A DNA stretch of 64,000 bases from the NCBI GenBank assembly GCA_050084985.1, contig JBITNC010000001.1:40114001-40178000 (forward strand), in the 5' to 3' direction. Numbering within the stretch: position 1 is the stretch's first letter; every line of letters begins with the position of its first letter. A model generated the notes under the pieces. That model was given only the letters and a program-made list of their open reading frames with translations. It was not told where the DNA came from and did no database searches. The position numbers and the translations under genes were made by a program. This stretch comes from Nageia nagi (lineage: Eukaryota; Pinophyta). Below are positions 21,838 through 34,835 of the stretch, one piece after another.

Positions 21838-23260
21838 GAATGAAACTCGAGAAATTTCAGAGTTGCCCAAAGGGAAGAGATGTGTAGGCTCCAAGTGGGT
21901 TTACAAAAATAAATATAACAATTGTGGAACAATTGAGAGACACAAAGCTAGATTGGTTTCCAAAGAATTCACACAAAACTTTGGAGTGGATTATGAAGAA
22001 ATGTTTTTTCCCAATTGCAAGACAAGATATAGTAAGAATGCTTCTCTCATTGCAATCCTAAAAAGCATTGGAATGTACACCACATAGATGAAACAAGTGC
22101 ATTCTTGAATGACTACTTGTATGAGGAGGTTTATGTGCAACAACCTCAAGGATATCAAATTCAAGTTAAGGATAAGCATGTGTACAAGCTTAAGAAGGCC
22201 TTATATGGCCTCAATCAAGCTCTAAGTGCTTGTTACACTTAGATTGATGGATACTTATAAAGGTTTTGGCTCATTAAGAGTAGAAATGAGCCAACACTCT
22301 ACATCAAGAGAGAAGGTAATCACATTTTTCTTGTTTATTTTTATGTTTATGATCTAATTTATATGGGTTAAAGTGATTCCATCATGAATGACAAATTTAG
22401 GACTAATTTGATGCATGAGTTTGATATTAATAATCTAGGCCTCATGAGGCACTTTCTTGGTATGGAGTTCCACCAATGTCAAGATCATATTTTATTTATC
22501 AAAGCAAGTATGTAAGAGATATTCTCACAAAATATAAAATGGATAATTGTACCTCTTTTTTGAATCCTATAGCTCATGGAGAGTTTCTTTGAAAAGAAGA
22601 TAATGCTCCAAAATCCAATGTAACATAATTTAGAAACATTATAGGTAGTCTCATGTTTCTTTGCAATACTAGGTGTGATATCTAATTTTCTATCTTAATA
22701 GTGTCTAGATACATAAATGATCCTTCCATTTTGCACATGAAGGATACCAAGTGAATTTTGAGATATGTGAAAGGCACCATCAAATTTGGTCTCCATTACT
22801 GTCATGTAGAAGATGGAACTTGTAGGCTATAGTGATAGTGATTAGGGTAGCAATCTTGATGATATAAAGTCTACTTCTAGGAAGTGTTTATCACTTGGGT
22901 CAGGATTGATTACATGGAGCTCCAAGAAGCAATATACAATAGCACTTTTCTCTTATTAAGTGGAGTATATTACTCTTACAACAACCAATTCTCAAGCATT
23001 TTGGTTGATAAAGTTGCTTACAGAGATTGGTGAAAAATAATATGGACCAACCATTCTTTACTATGATGACCATAGTACCATTCAATTGACATAGAATCCC
23101 ATCCAACACAACAAGTCAAATCACTTTTAATTAAAATACCATTTCATTTGTAATATGGTGGAGAAGACACAAATTGAGCCTTAATATTGCAATACCAAGA
23201 TCAATTTGGTTGATATCATTATGAAAGGTGTTATCAAGGCTTAGTATATGATGCTTAGAG
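21838..23260 (+). pseudogene. pol: Copia RT and RNase H remnant
   Basis: Motifs in order are KGKRCVGSKWVYKNKY, ERHKARLVSKEFTQNFGVDY, a YVYD in place of YVDD near 22340, LMRHFLGMEF-type sequence, NIIGSLMFLCNTR, and an RNase H end with KSTSRK and WSSKKQYTIA. The palm Asp pair is destroyed. The stretch from 22069 onward also exists at 29012-30225, where YIDD survives. Confidence 0.85.
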
Positions 23261-23283
23261 ACTCCATGGTGAGCCCTCTTTGT

Positions 23284-23298
23284 ATCAAGGGGGAGAGT
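23284..23298 (+). other. Polypurine tract
   Basis: ATCAAGGGGGAGAGTA directly precedes the 3' LTR. Confidence 0.8.
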
Positions 23299-23837
23299 AT
23301 TGGATACTTAGTACTTATATTGAGTCTAAATATTAAGTTTTTACATTTTATTGATCAACCAATGGTTTGTAGATCAATAGTTCCAACTAGCAACCATTTG
23401 ATCGACCCCTAGATCTATAAATTGATGTTCATCCAATCAATCTATCCTAACCAATCAAACTACAACCCATCGGTTAGAATCAAACATAAAGTGCCTTCAT
23501 GTCACCAAATATTAAAGGTATTTCTACTTATTTTTATACATTTTTTGTTGCTTTCCCATCTCAACCTTATGTAATTGGCAAGTATAGAATATAGTTAGTT
23601 TCAATTATTACGGATTAGTATACTTTGTAACTTTAGTTATTTGGATCATACAAGTGTATTGTATAACTCTCTTTCAATTCTATAACTCTCACCATTAAAT
23701 ACTATATGAAGGTTCATTCTTAAACTTTATATTGTAATTTCATTTTGCATTAATATATTGTTGTTCCTATTCAACACCTCCATTATTATTACTGTATTGG
23801 TCCATTCTTGTTTATTTGAATTCTCTTGAATTCATCA
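23299..23837 (+). repeat. Copia 3' LTR
   Basis: 539 bp, partner of 18471-19002. The first bases read TATTGG rather than TGTTGG, so the terminal dinucleotide is mutated. Confidence 0.85.
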
Positions 23838-24200
23838 ATCACTTTTGATTATTTTTGAATTTAGTGATAACTCACTCATAAAGTCTATAAACTGTAATTC
23901 TTATATTAGAAGGTATTTCTAAGTCGATCATACACTTCAAAAGTTTACTCAAGGGAATAGTATCAAAGGCTTATTGTGATAAGACTTAACACCCCTTTAG
24001 TTTATGGATAAATATAGTGTCACAAGTTTTTGACTCTCCTTGGTTTCAACATATACATAGCATTATATAGCTATAACTCCCTTTCCAGGCTTATCTTAGA
24101 TTGGCCGATGATAATTCTAGATATCTATTCTAAAAGCCTTATAATGTAACTCAATAATAGCCTTTCATTGAGATTGATGATTTAGCTAATGAATAACCTA
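23838..24200 (-). pseudogene. LINE reverse transcriptase, 5' part
   Basis: The minus strand contains NKPLILFP / AFDTIPLSKLLKCMIDLEIP and, further on, ITVYRLYE and TKFKNNQK. KAFDTIP is the conserved motif at the palm of many non-LTR RTs. The reading continues across the copia insertion at 18470. Confidence 0.7.
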
Positions 24201-24357
24201 CAAAATAAGAAAATAAAAAGGGATTAATACAATATTGTGATATAAAAATCATACACAAGATATTAAATAAAGAAAAATATGGGTCCATGTTATCCATTGC
24301 ACATACAAAGTCATAGGTGTGGGAAAAACATAGATTTACAATATCTCAATATCATTC

Positions 24358-26529
24358 ATTCAAATAATGTAATGAAAGCATAAAATTATTGTAGAAGAAG
24401 GTGATTATACAATATTCAAATAATATAATATTTTATAATGTTTGTTCACTCATTTCAAAGACACAAAGAGATAATAACTAAAGGGAATACCATCATATTG
24501 AATTACCAAAAATTAGTATTATAATGTCTATAACAATAAACATAAAAAAATATGATATGTTAATAATATTTTAAATATATGATCAAATAATATTTTTGAG
24601 ACCTAAAATATGCTATTAATAACCTATTACCTTAAAATCCTTGATCAAATAATGCTTTCAAGATTGAAAGCCTCTAGGTTATACAATCTGGAAATAATTG
24701 TAATGGTTGCACATTAGCAATGGTGTGGTTATGAAAAAAAGGAATGGGATGAGAATGGTTGATTATAAAATGTAAGTAAGGGATAAAATTGGATAAAACA
24801 ACAAATAATACCTTCACTAGTGTTTAGCAAATGTTGATGAGAAGATGTTCCTACCTTGTTGCTCCCTACTTTTATAACTTTCTTGTGATGAGAGCTTCAT
24901 TTGATGAAGATGCAATTTTTAAAAATGATGAGCATGATCATGATGAAGAATGCCTTTTTATTTGGAGTGTATATTCCATCATTTATTATCTTATGTCATT
25001 AATCTATGATGACCCTTTGATCTTTTTTTGCTTTCCAATTGATTTTAGTTGTACAACTATTTTCATACCTTGATAAGATTAACCATTGATTTTCAACCAT
25101 ATTTTGTCAATAATATATTTAGAATTATATTTAAACAACTTTATATACTTTTTATTTGATAAATATTTTAAAAATTATTTTTTTAAGAAGAAATTTTATA
25201 TGAAAGTGTTATATTTCATCTCCATTTTTGTTTATCATTGCTTGATGATTTGACCTATATTTGTTTCTATACAAAATTGATGGAAAACAAATTCATTCAT
25301 AGCTTCATCAGCATGGAAATCTTATTTCTATAATTATCCTATTAATTTCAACTTTACTCTATATTATTTTCAAGTCTCTTGATGTTGTTGGTGAAATGAA
25401 TCTTTCATTTGCAAGGAAAATAGGGAGATATGGTGAAAAGGAAAAAGAGATATCTTTGAAGAAGTATAAATGAATTAAATAAAGATATGATCATTATGCA
25501 TATCCTTCCAAATATTTCCCTTAATTTTGTTTTGAAATAAATATCATAAAAAATTTCAAAACATAGTTTTTTATGGCCTACACATTTTTGGGAGCATGGC
25601 GAATAGATTGAATGACTATGAAATAAAAATACGAATTTGGGTGTAAACATTTTAAGGAAATATGATGATATATGTATGCAAATGAATGTGGTGAATATAA
25701 GCATATTAAATAATTTATTTATTAAGAAAAGTATTCAAGTTATTTATTTCTTCTCTAAAAACTTCATTCTTTTCAACAAGATGTATGATGACTAAGTCTC
25801 TTAAGAATTATTCCATCACAACTAAGATGTAATTTTGAAGAATAGTTTATTGATGTTTGTACCTACCTATATTTTGCCTTTAATATTATGTTAACTTTAA
25901 TAGTTCTAGTTACATCACTATAATAATCAATAATCTATTTTGGGGATGTTTCCTGATCCATTGGTCAGGTTCATAGAGTACCATTGGAAGAGATATTATC
26001 TTTGATATACTATTTCCTATTTTACAAGAAAATCCTTCCTTGGATTTTTGAATTAATAGCTTTGCAATTTTGGTACCATTATTATTCATTTTGAATTCTT
26101 CTAATTGATATATCATAGATCTTGTAAACTTGATTGGTAGTGTTTATAGATCTAGGGGTTATAATTATCCTCTTAACTATGTTACTTATATTCAAGTAGT
26201 CAATCATTCCATGTGGAAGATGTAGCTTTGATGCCATCATGTAGTCATGAATTTATGCATTCTATTATCACATTTGAAAATATTTAGGTAGGATATGAGA
26301 ACTACTCATTATAATTAACCTTTAACTATTTTTGCCTCAGTATTTTCAAAGTTAACTACTGACATCATCATAAAAAATGTAAGGCCCAATATTGGAAATC
26401 AAACTCATTTCTATATTGAATTTGTATCTATTCTAGGATTATAGAAAATGCCTTTTGATATCATCATGAAAATTACCCAACAATATATAGAAAATTTCTC
26501 TTATTCCATATATTACCTTCATATCAACC
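24358..26529. other. Unrecognised spacer absent from the second duplicate
   Basis: 2.2 kb of AT-rich DNA, with only short frames (24831-25073 plus; 25405-25704 minus) that lack domains. In the second copy of the duplication, the corresponding place is occupied by a gypsy element. Confidence 0.4.
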
Positions 26530-27287
26530 CTAAGTTTATCTTATTGTTTGCTGATGTTATCATGAAGAATGCAGGAGTGGGTATGAATGTTGAAGCCTTG
26601 TAAAATAGACTAAGTATGAATGAATCCTTACTTAGGTAGGTGGGTTGTATAAGCCTTGGGAAGGTTTCCTTCTAAAAACTTGAATCTTTTAAGTTAAACT
26701 AATAGGGAAAAGGGATTTAAGAGGCGAGAATAGCTAGATAGAAAAGGGATATAGAAGTTAAGAGATTAGAAAAAGGTATATGTTAGAATTTCAACAAGAA
26801 TTTTTTAAAATCCATAAGGTAATAAAATATATAGTTTCATAATTTTGATAACTTTTAGAAATAATTTGAAAAATAAGGATATGATCACTTGTTGAACATT
26901 TTCTTCTAAAACTAGCTTGGCCTTTAGCTCCTATCTTATTTTCATTATGTAAATAGTTAATCTACTTTTCTAGAATACAATCATAGAGTTTAGCAAGAAA
27001 AGATGACATCATAATAGTTTATAATTAGATAAATTTATCTTGTATTAAACTTATAATCCATTGTTTGAAGAATCTTTCTTTAATAAATATTGAAAAGAAT
27101 TTAAATGTACGAAACAAGAATAAAATTTCTATCTTTTTTGCTTGATATCCTTTAATATATTTAACCTTTCTTTTGAATGCTTCTTAATTCTCCTTATTAA
27201 TATTCTCTCCAAATAATATTTCAATATTAAATAATATAAACCACTAACTATTTTAAACTTTATAAAAAACTAAGATGTGAAGTAGAG

Positions 27288-27826
27288 GGTTAGGGTTTGA
27301 AGCGACTGTAGAGGAGGGAGATGGTGATGAAGAAGAAGATGAGATGAATTATAGGGACTTTGGTGTTGGCCATTGGTTGCAACATGGATTGGAAAATCAT
27401 ATTAATATCTATTATGGAGATGTTATCAGGGTTTAGAATGAGTTGGGCTTTTTCCACATCCCCAAATGCCCTCTAGCAAATGTTGGATATATTATTGAAG
27501 ATCTTACCTTCTTAATTCTGTTGGAGAGCATTGTATCTTTGTATATGGAAATCACCATCTTCTTCAAGAAGTTCCTATTCATGAAGGAATATCATCTCCA
27601 TATTTTGTTTAGGGATCTATGATCCTATTTGATGAGAAGGGTATACATAACATTGATACACCTAGGATAGAGCCAAATGATTACCCTTCTATTTTGGATT
27701 TTGATATGATGGATATGGGCTTCTTTTATGGCCATAAAGAGAAGATTCAAAACCAATATTTTTTCAAGGAATATGGCAATAAATTAGAGGGTAAAATCCT
27801 ATATGAACTCTATGATCAAATTTGAA
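27288..27826 (+). pseudogene. Broken copy of the 153-codon unknown ORF
   Basis: This is homologous to 36193-36654. It has an in-frame stop after GDVIRV (27434-27436), a rearranged middle near 27500-27540 and many C-to-T or G-to-A type changes, so only a 68-codon tail (27619-27825) stays open. The function is unknown. Confidence 0.7.
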
Positions 27827-28729
27827 AGGCAATGTTGGTGATAAAGGGGTTGATAGCCATTTGACCTTTCCATGGAATCATAGTTTTCTACCAATGAGAT
27901 CTTAGCCTTCTTCTCTATTGATACACATATGGGACTAAAGGAGCATATGGAATTATCATTGGGTGCATAATTTCTTCCCCCAATATTGAAGGTATTTTTT
28001 GTGCCAACCCACTTTTATACTTAGATTCAAATAGCTTTTCCCAAAATAGTGTGTAGGTTTTGTTGGATCTAGAAGATCTAAATCTAGGTTTTGATGCAAT
28101 GGAGGGCAATAAACCTTTTACTAAAAGTACCTCTAGTGATACTAAAGCACTAGTATTCATGATCCTCCTAAGAAAATTTGGAGGAGATCCAGTGTACGAG
28201 TAATGGTTTGGGAGGAGATAGAGTTTTCTAATCCAAATCTTGAACATGTTATCTTCTGATGGGGATTCAAAGGTTTTTTTTAATCTTTGTACTAGTCTCA
28301 ATAGAGTGGCTCTCAAAAAAACTGAACTAAAGGAAGGTCCACACTAGAAGAGTCCCCTCTTCTTGACATTATTATGGAGGAGGATCCTCTAAGGTCTTCA
28401 GAGTTGCATCTTTTTCTTTTAAGTCTTATCCTAGTAGACTCCTTGGAGAGACTTCTAGAAGGGTGATATCTCAAAATCCTTCTCTGTAGGTAGGAATTCT
28501 TTTTTTTTTATGGCAAATTCACTTTCAAATTTTTAAGCTCAACTTTAAAATGGAAAGATAAATATCAATGCTCCTTTTAAGAGAAATTTTAAACATGAAA
28601 AAAGAAATATCTTAGTATAAAGATCATGGATAAAAAATCCATCAATAATACTAAATATTTTTTACATTAACATATATTTTGAATAATTGTAAAAAAAACA
28701 AATCATAAAAATCCCACATTCCACTTTTA

Positions 28730-28731
<2 letters not shown>

Positions 28732-28789
<58 letters not shown>
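28732..28789. repeat. (TA)n microsatellite
   Basis: About 58 bp of alternating TA. The equivalent tract in segment A copy 2 (37562-37581) is about 20 bp. Confidence 0.95.
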
Positions 28790-28794
<5 letters not shown>

Positions 28795-29011
28795 GTTTAA
28801 ACCTTATAAATATCTACAAATGCTAGTTTAAAATGATTATATCAAAGGACAAAAAGTTGAAGCTACTAATAGAACTTCTTGATGCAATGATAAGGCTCAC
28901 ACATGTAATTCAAAGAATAAAATAAATCTACACCATTTAGATAGACTATTTTCATTTCAACACTCATTGAAATCCCTAATGATCTTTTATCAAATTTTAT
29001 TTTTAGCTACT

Positions 29012-30225
29012 TGGAATGTACACCACATAGATGTAAAAAGTGCATTCTTGAATAGCTACTTGGATGAGGAGATTTATGTGCAAAAACCTTAAGGATTTCA
29101 AGTGAAAGGTAAAGATAATCATGTGTACAAGATCAAGAAGGCCTTGTATGGCCTCAAGAAAGCTTTAAGAGCTTGGTACACTTAGATTGATGGATACTTC
29201 TAAAGGTTTGGGCTCACTAGGAGCCGAAATGAGGCAACACTCTACATCAAGAGAGAAGGTAATTTATTTTTTATTTTTTCTCTTTATATTGATGATGTAA
29301 TTTATATGGGAATTTATTCCATCATGAATGATAAGTTTAGGATTGATTTGATGTATGAGTTTGATATCAAGAATCTAGGCCTCATGAGGCACTTTCTTAG
29401 TATGGAAGTCCACTAATGTCAAGATCAAATTTTCATTTATGAAAGTAAGTATGCAAGAGATATGCTCAAAAAATATGGAATGGATAATTGTGACTCTATT
29501 TTGAATCAATTAGCTCATGGAGAGTTTCTTTGCAAAGAAGATAATCCTCCAAAATCCAATGTAACAAAAATTAGGAGCATTATAGGTAGTCTCATGTTTC
29601 TTTGCAGTACTAGGCTTGATATCCAATTTGCTATCTTAATGGTGTCTAGATACATGAATGATCCTTCTATTTTGCACATGAAAGATACCAAGAGAATTTT
29701 GATATATGTGAAAGGCACCATCAATTTTGGTCTCCATTACTTTCATGTAGAGAAGATGGAACTTGTAAGCTATAATGATAGTGATTAGGGAAGCAATCTT
29801 AATGATAGAAAGTCTACTTTTGGGTAGTGTTTCTCACTTAGTTTAAGATTTATTATATGTAGCTCCAAGAATCAATCTATAGTATCACTTTCCTCTTGTG
29901 AAATGGAGTATATTTCCTTTACAATAGCCAAGGCTCAAGCATTATGGTTGATAAAGTTGGTTGAAGAGATTGGTGAGAAATAACATGGACTAGCCATCCT
30001 TTACTATTACAACTAGAGTGTCATTCAATTGACACATAATCCCATCCACCATAACAAGTTAAATCACTTTCAATTGAAGTACCATTTCATTTGAAATATG
30101 GTAGAGAAGAGACAAATTAAGCTTCAATATTGCAATATCAAGATCAATTGGGTTGATATATTATGAAAGGTGTTATCAAAGCTTAGTATATGATGCTCAA
30201 AGCCTCCATGGTGAGCCCTATTTGC
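29012..30225 (+). pseudogene. pol: Copia RT-RNase H fragment, better-preserved duplicate
   Basis: The fragment carries LYIDDVIYMG (29282-29310) with the catalytic Asp pair intact, then a 108-codon open stretch (29462-29788) with IIGSLMFLCSTRLDIQFAI and MVSRYMND. It ends in RNase H-type sequence with several stops. It begins abruptly inside the palm domain at the duplication breakpoint, so no protein could be made. Confidence 0.85.
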
Positions 30226-30239
30226 ATCAAGGGGTAGAA

Positions 30240-30765
30240 TATTGGAGACTTAGCACTTGTACTAAGTGCAAATTTTAAGTTTTCATATTTTACTAATCAA
30301 ATAATGGCTTGCAGATCAGCTAGTTCCAATTGATAACCATCTAATCCAATCAATTTTCATCCAACCAATCTATCTTGACCAACTAAACTACAACCCATTG
30401 GTTATACTTAAACATAAAGTTCCTTCATGTCACCAAATCTTGAAGGTATTTTTACTTAATTTTATACATTTTTTTATTCTTTCCTAGTTCGACCTAGTGT
30501 AATTGCCAAGTGTAGAATGTAGTTAGCTTCAGTTATTAGGGATTAGTATACTTCATAACTTTATTTAGTTGGATTACACAAGTGTATTGCATACATATAT
30601 TTCAATTCTATAACTCTCACTATTGAATATTGTATGAAGGTTCATTCTTGAACTTCATATTGTAATTTCATTTTGCATTAATATATTGTTGTTCCTATTT
30701 AGTTCCTCCATTATTATTATTGTATTGATCCATTCTTATTTGTTTTAATTCTCTTGAATTCATAA
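30240..30765 (+). repeat. Copia 3' LTR, duplicate copy
   Basis: It begins TATTGGAGAC and ends near TTCATAA. It is preceded by a degraded PPT ('atcaaggggtaga'). It matches 23299-23837 and 18471-19002. Confidence 0.85.
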
Positions 30766-31285
30766 ATCATTTTTATTATTTTTGAGATTAGTGAAAACTC
30801 ACTCATAAATTCTATAAATTTTTAATCTTAGATTAGAAGGTATTTCTAATTCGATCATACACTTTAGAAGTTTACCCAAGGGAATAGTATCAAAGGCTTA
30901 TTTTGACAAGAGTTAACAACCCTTTAGTGTATGGATAAATCTAGTGTCACAAGTTTTTGAATCTCCCTATTGTCAACATATATATAGGATTATCTGGCTA
31001 TAATCCCCTTTTCAAGCTTATCTTAAATTGGTTGATGATAATTCTAGATATTCTATTCTAAATGCCTTAGAATATAACTCTATAATAGCCTTTAATTGAG
31101 ATTAATGATTTAGCTAATGAATAACCTATAAAAAAATAAAATAAAAAGGGATTAATATAATAAAGTGATCTAAATATCATACATAATATATTCAATAAAG
31201 AAAAATATGGGTGCATGTTACCCATTGGGAATATGAAGTCATAGGTGTGGGAGAAAGATAGATTTACAATATCTCAATATCATTT
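30766..31285 (-). pseudogene. LINE RT 5' part, duplicate copy
   Basis: Duplicate of 23838-24357. The same KAFDT-type RT region can be followed on the minus strand but with additional damage. Confidence 0.6.
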
Positions 31286-31390
31286 TGTTTACAAATAAAA
31301 GTGTATTTGAGAATGCAAATAAATAAATACCTATAATCCTAAAAGAATATTTGTAAATTATAGGATGATATATAGTAATTTAAAACAAGA
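31286..31390 (-). repeat. Partial 3' LTR
   Basis: The first 80 or so bases match 34836 onward; similarity then fades into the integrase tail. It is either truncated or strongly diverged. Confidence 0.6.
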
Positions 31391-32330
31391 CCTCTATGAT
31401 GATGTATGGACCAACCCAATTTAGTTCAAACTTTCCTTTAAGTTCATCCTTTGCTATAGTGTTAGAAATGTTCTCTTGGAGAACCATATCACCAACCTCA
31501 AATGCTTTGGGCACCATTTTCTTCCCATAGGCCCTCTTTATTCTTTACTAATATGTTTTGAGATGTTCTAGTGCATTAATTCTTTTCTTTTATAATGCCT
31601 CTAGCTGATTTAACCTTGCTTCCCATTGTTGTGGTCCCTTCATGATATCTTTGAGTGTAATTCTCAAAGAAGGGATCTCAATTTCAAGAGGAATGACTAC
31701 TTCATCACCATACATAAGAGAGTATTGAGTATCACCCATTGTTGTTCTTTCACTTGTTCTATATGCCCATAAAGCATATGGTAATTGATCATGCCAATCC
31801 TTACCATTCTGTTTGATAGTTTTTGCCAATATCTTCTTGATTGTTTTGTTTGTTGCTTCAGCTTGTCCATTTCCTTGGAGATAGTAAATTGAAGAAATTA
31901 TTTTGTTCAACCTTCATCTTTTTCCAAATTCTTTGATATCTTTTCTTATAAAATTTGCACCATTATCCATGATTAACCTTTGAGGTATGCCAAATCTACA
32001 AATGATATATTCCTTTATGAAATTGATAACATGTTTTTGTATAGCTATTTTCAAAGGAATTGTCTCAACCCATTTAGTGTAGTATTTGGTGGCAACCAAG
32101 ATAAACTTGTGCCCCTCACTAGATGGAGGATTGATAACACCCATGAAATCCAAATCCCACATTGAGAAAGGCCATGGTGATGTAACATAGTTCAACTCCT
32201 GATTAGGTGTTAATTCTAAGTGTGCATGCTTTTGACATTGTTCACACTTATTAACATGTTCATAACAATCATGTTCCATGGTGGGCCACCAATAACCCAT
32301 CCTAATCAACTTTCCATAATCTGATCTTCC
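31380..32330 (-). pseudogene. pol: Gypsy integrase pseudogene
   Basis: Domains in order: a zinc-binding HHCC remnant (YWWPTMEHDCYEHVNKCEQC), a core with DLDFMG, then MDNGANF and NGQAEATNK, so the DDE residues are still present, then a C-terminal tail reading GKFELNWVGPYI. A single in-frame TGA at 31914-31916 splits the core into 131 and 106 codons. A further stop at 31590 precedes the tail. Confidence 0.85.
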
Positions 32331-32629
32331 ATTGAAATGACCTCCACATCCCCTCCATGAGCATGCTCTAATGTTGTTTCAATCTCCTCATCATGAAGAC
32401 ATCTCAAAAGAATACCATTAAATTATCTCTTATAAAGTATATCACCAATAATGACATATTTCATAGTAAGCCTTTTTATTCTAATCTATTCTCTCTTATC
32501 AAGTGTGGCATCAATAAAGTTATCCCTCAAATATTTGAATATGTGTTGGTACTAAGGACTTACCTCATAACCAACCTTTTAAGCAACACATACCATTTTT
32601 AGGTCCTCCTCAGTAATTGATGGGGTGCC

Positions 32630-33060
32630 CAAGTTCTTGATAGTGAAAGTAGTCTCCCTACCTTCTATCTCAATTGGTATAAGTGACATTGCACTTGCCA
32701 TTACATCAGCCAACCTGTTATTGTTCCTTGGAATGTTTTCTAATCGATACTCTTCAAAGTAAGTTAAGAGTTTTGCAAGAAGGACTTTATATGGAATAAG
32801 ATTCTCATCCTTGGTATTTTAGATCTCATTGACTCGATTTACTATTAGCTTTTAATCCCCATAAATATGCAAATGCATAATATTGATCTCTATAGTTGCT
32901 TTCAATCCTAATATGAGAGCTTCATATTCTACCATATTGTTAGTACATTCAAATGATAGTTTGTATGATATAGGAATAACCTCATTTTGAGGTGATATTA
33001 ATGCTATTCCTACTTCTGAACCTTGCATACATTGTGATCCATCAAAATACATTTTTTAGA
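32630..33060 (-). pseudogene. pol: Second RNase H-like domain of the gypsy element
   Basis: FDGSQCMQGSEVGIALISPQ, then SFECTNNMVEYEALILGL, is the pattern of the additional RNase H domain (DGS...NNxxEYEAL) found in Tat-lineage polyproteins. Stops follow at 32850-32852 and beyond. Confidence 0.8.
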
Positions 33061-33280
33061 GTTTTGATACCTCTAAAAAAGGAATGCTAACATTCCTATT
33101 TTCTCCAAAAGAAGGTCATAAGTGGTCCTCTTTTACACGTTTTGTAATTTTTTCCAAATCACATTCATCTTGTAATTCTTCTCTAAGTTTTGTATTATTT
33201 TCCATGGGAAATTTTGCAACAAAATATATGACTACTTTCCCTTTAACTAATTTTTGTTTCACAAACTTGAGGTCAAACTC

Positions 33281-33985
33281 CTAAAGTAGCATGATCCATT
33301 TTGCTGATGTTTCATTGAGACATGGTTTTGACATTAGATATCTTAATGGGTCTGCTTGGGTAAGTACATGTGTTGTGTTATTAATCATATAATAACTCAA
33401 CCTCTTAGTAGTAAACACTATACATTGACATAACTTTTCAATGGGTGTGTACTTGGTTTCATATTCTTTCAATGTGCTACTAATAAAATAGATTGCTCTT
33501 GCTTTACCATCTTCTTCTTTCTCTGCCAAAATTACCCCAAATGCATGTTTTGTATTCAAAACATAGAGCCAAAGAAGTTCTCCATGCCTATATGGAGCTA
33601 ATATCAATGGATGCAGCAAATACTCTTTTATTTTTTCAAATGCTTCTTGAAACTTAACATCCCATTTAAACTCAACTTCTTTCTTAAGTAAATGAGACAT
33701 TGTAGCTATCTTATATATTAATTGACAAATGAATCTTTTAATAGCTTTAATATTACCTTGTAGGCTTCTCAATTGCTTAAGATTTGTAGGAGGAGACATT
33801 TCTGTGATAGCCTTAATTTTTGTTGGATCCACTTCAACTCCTCTCCTAGAGACAATGTGCCCCAAGAGTTTTCTCATTTTTAAAAATTGCAATGTATCTT
33901 GAGAACCAATGTTGACCTCCTCTATCTCTTCATTCAACCAAATCATTTCTAATTCTGATGGTGTGGAAAATGGCAACTCTCCCAA
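33281..33985 (-). pseudogene. pol: Gypsy RT end and RNase H
   Basis: This is a 234-codon open stretch. Residues 36-60 (LKMRKLLGHIVSRRGVEVDP) are the RT thumb. The region after it (TNLKQLRSLQGN, then FKWDVKFQEAFEKIK, then FGVILAEKEEDGKARAIYF) is the connection and first RNase H. The N-terminal 25 residues (SELEMIWLNEEIEE) belong to a segment that in intact relatives lies before RT. An internal deletion therefore fused it to the thumb, removing the active-site palm. Confidence 0.82.
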
Positions 33986-34079
33986 CCCTTCGATTTATTC
34001 TGCATAGATTCACCAAAGCAAGATGTACTTATAGACAATGTTTGTGAGTCCTCTCTTCATGCCCAGCTAGATAATATGA

Positions 34080-34743
34080 CAACATCCTTGAAGATATTAT
34101 TTACCTCTTTTTTCATGAGCTTTGTTTTGATTTGTTGCCATGTATTCTTGAATTGTACAATAAACTTTTTGAGATTTTCATTACTACCTTGCCTCATAGC
34201 ACATAGATCCAAAATCATAACTTCATGTTTGATATTATGCTTAAAATATTATAGAAATAAGTTGCTCAATTCTTTAAATGATCTAACTAACCTTTCAAGT
34301 AGAGAATAGAACCATTCAGGAGCCTCTCCTTCCAAACTATGAGGAAAGAACTTCACTTGTAATCTTTAACCCATAGTGATTTTGAGCTCACACTCATCTT
34401 TAAACCCTTGCAAATGTCTTCTAGGATATCCCTCCCCACTAAATTTACAAAACTTGGGATCTTTATAATTCATTGGTGTCATGTATAAATGGATCTCATC
34501 ACATAGAGGGATACTAAACTCAATTGATTTATTTGGCTAAACTGATCCTCTTGATCCTCTTGCTAATTGATTAATCTATCTTTGCATACCCTCAATAGTA
34601 ACCTAAATGTTATCATTATTAATTCCATCACCATGGTCAGCTCCTTCATTAGATACTTTTGCTCTATCATGCTAAATATCTACCAAGACCTCATCAATAT
34701 ATCTTCTTGAAAGACTTTGCAAGAATACTCTTAACTGATCCAT
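34080..34743 (-). pseudogene. gag: Gypsy gag N-terminal remnant
   Basis: It starts MDQLRVFLQSLSRRY at 34743. The retrotransposon Gag core follows with YKDPKFCKFSGEGYPRRHLQ and FFPHSLEGEAPEWFYSL, then LVRSFKELSNLF. Stops and shifts occur at several points. The zinc-knuckle end is missing. Confidence 0.8.
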
Positions 34744-34835
34744 GTCTAAAACAACTCACAAAATTGCTTATTAGTCCTAACTAAATTCCTAGGATTTTAC
34801 CATAACTATTTAAGATTCATGTGGGTTCACCAAAA

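Larger units (their letters stand above)
18471..23837 (+). mobile_element. Decayed full-length copia element
   Basis: The element is 5.37 kb with related LTRs (18471-19002 and 23299-23837), a mutated PBS, gag, pol in copia order and a PPT. It inserted into a minus-strand LINE, whose halves flank it. The flanks ACCAT (18466-18470) and ATCAC (23838-23842) look like a degraded 5-bp TSD; the duplicated copy downstream shows ATCAT at the equivalent place. All reading frames are broken. Confidence 0.9.
22069..24357. repeat. Duplicated segment C, copy 1
   Basis: Copia RT-RNase H, its 3' LTR and the flanking LINE match 29012-31284 base for base apart from scattered changes. Because flanking non-copia DNA is included, this is a segmental duplication and not a second insertion. 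Confidence 0.88.
26530..29008. repeat. Duplicated segment A, copy 1
   Basis: It matches 35127-37748 over its length. Differences are scattered substitutions, a longer (TA)n tract, and a different sequence at about 27000-27035 in place of 35591-35868. Confidence 0.88.
29012..31284. repeat. Duplicated segment C, copy 2
   Basis: Homologous to 22069-24357. Its left edge directly abuts the right edge of segment A copy 1 ('ttttagctac' / 'ttggaatgtacac'), which is the duplication junction. Confidence 0.88.

Noticed and set aside
25405-25704. 99-codon minus-strand frame
   Set aside because: Phe/Ile-rich text typical of chance frames in AT-rich DNA, no domain and no counterpart in the second duplicate.
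29012-30765. An independent second copia insertion
   Set aside because: Non-copia flanking DNA (LINE) is shared with 23838-24357, so it is a duplicated segment.
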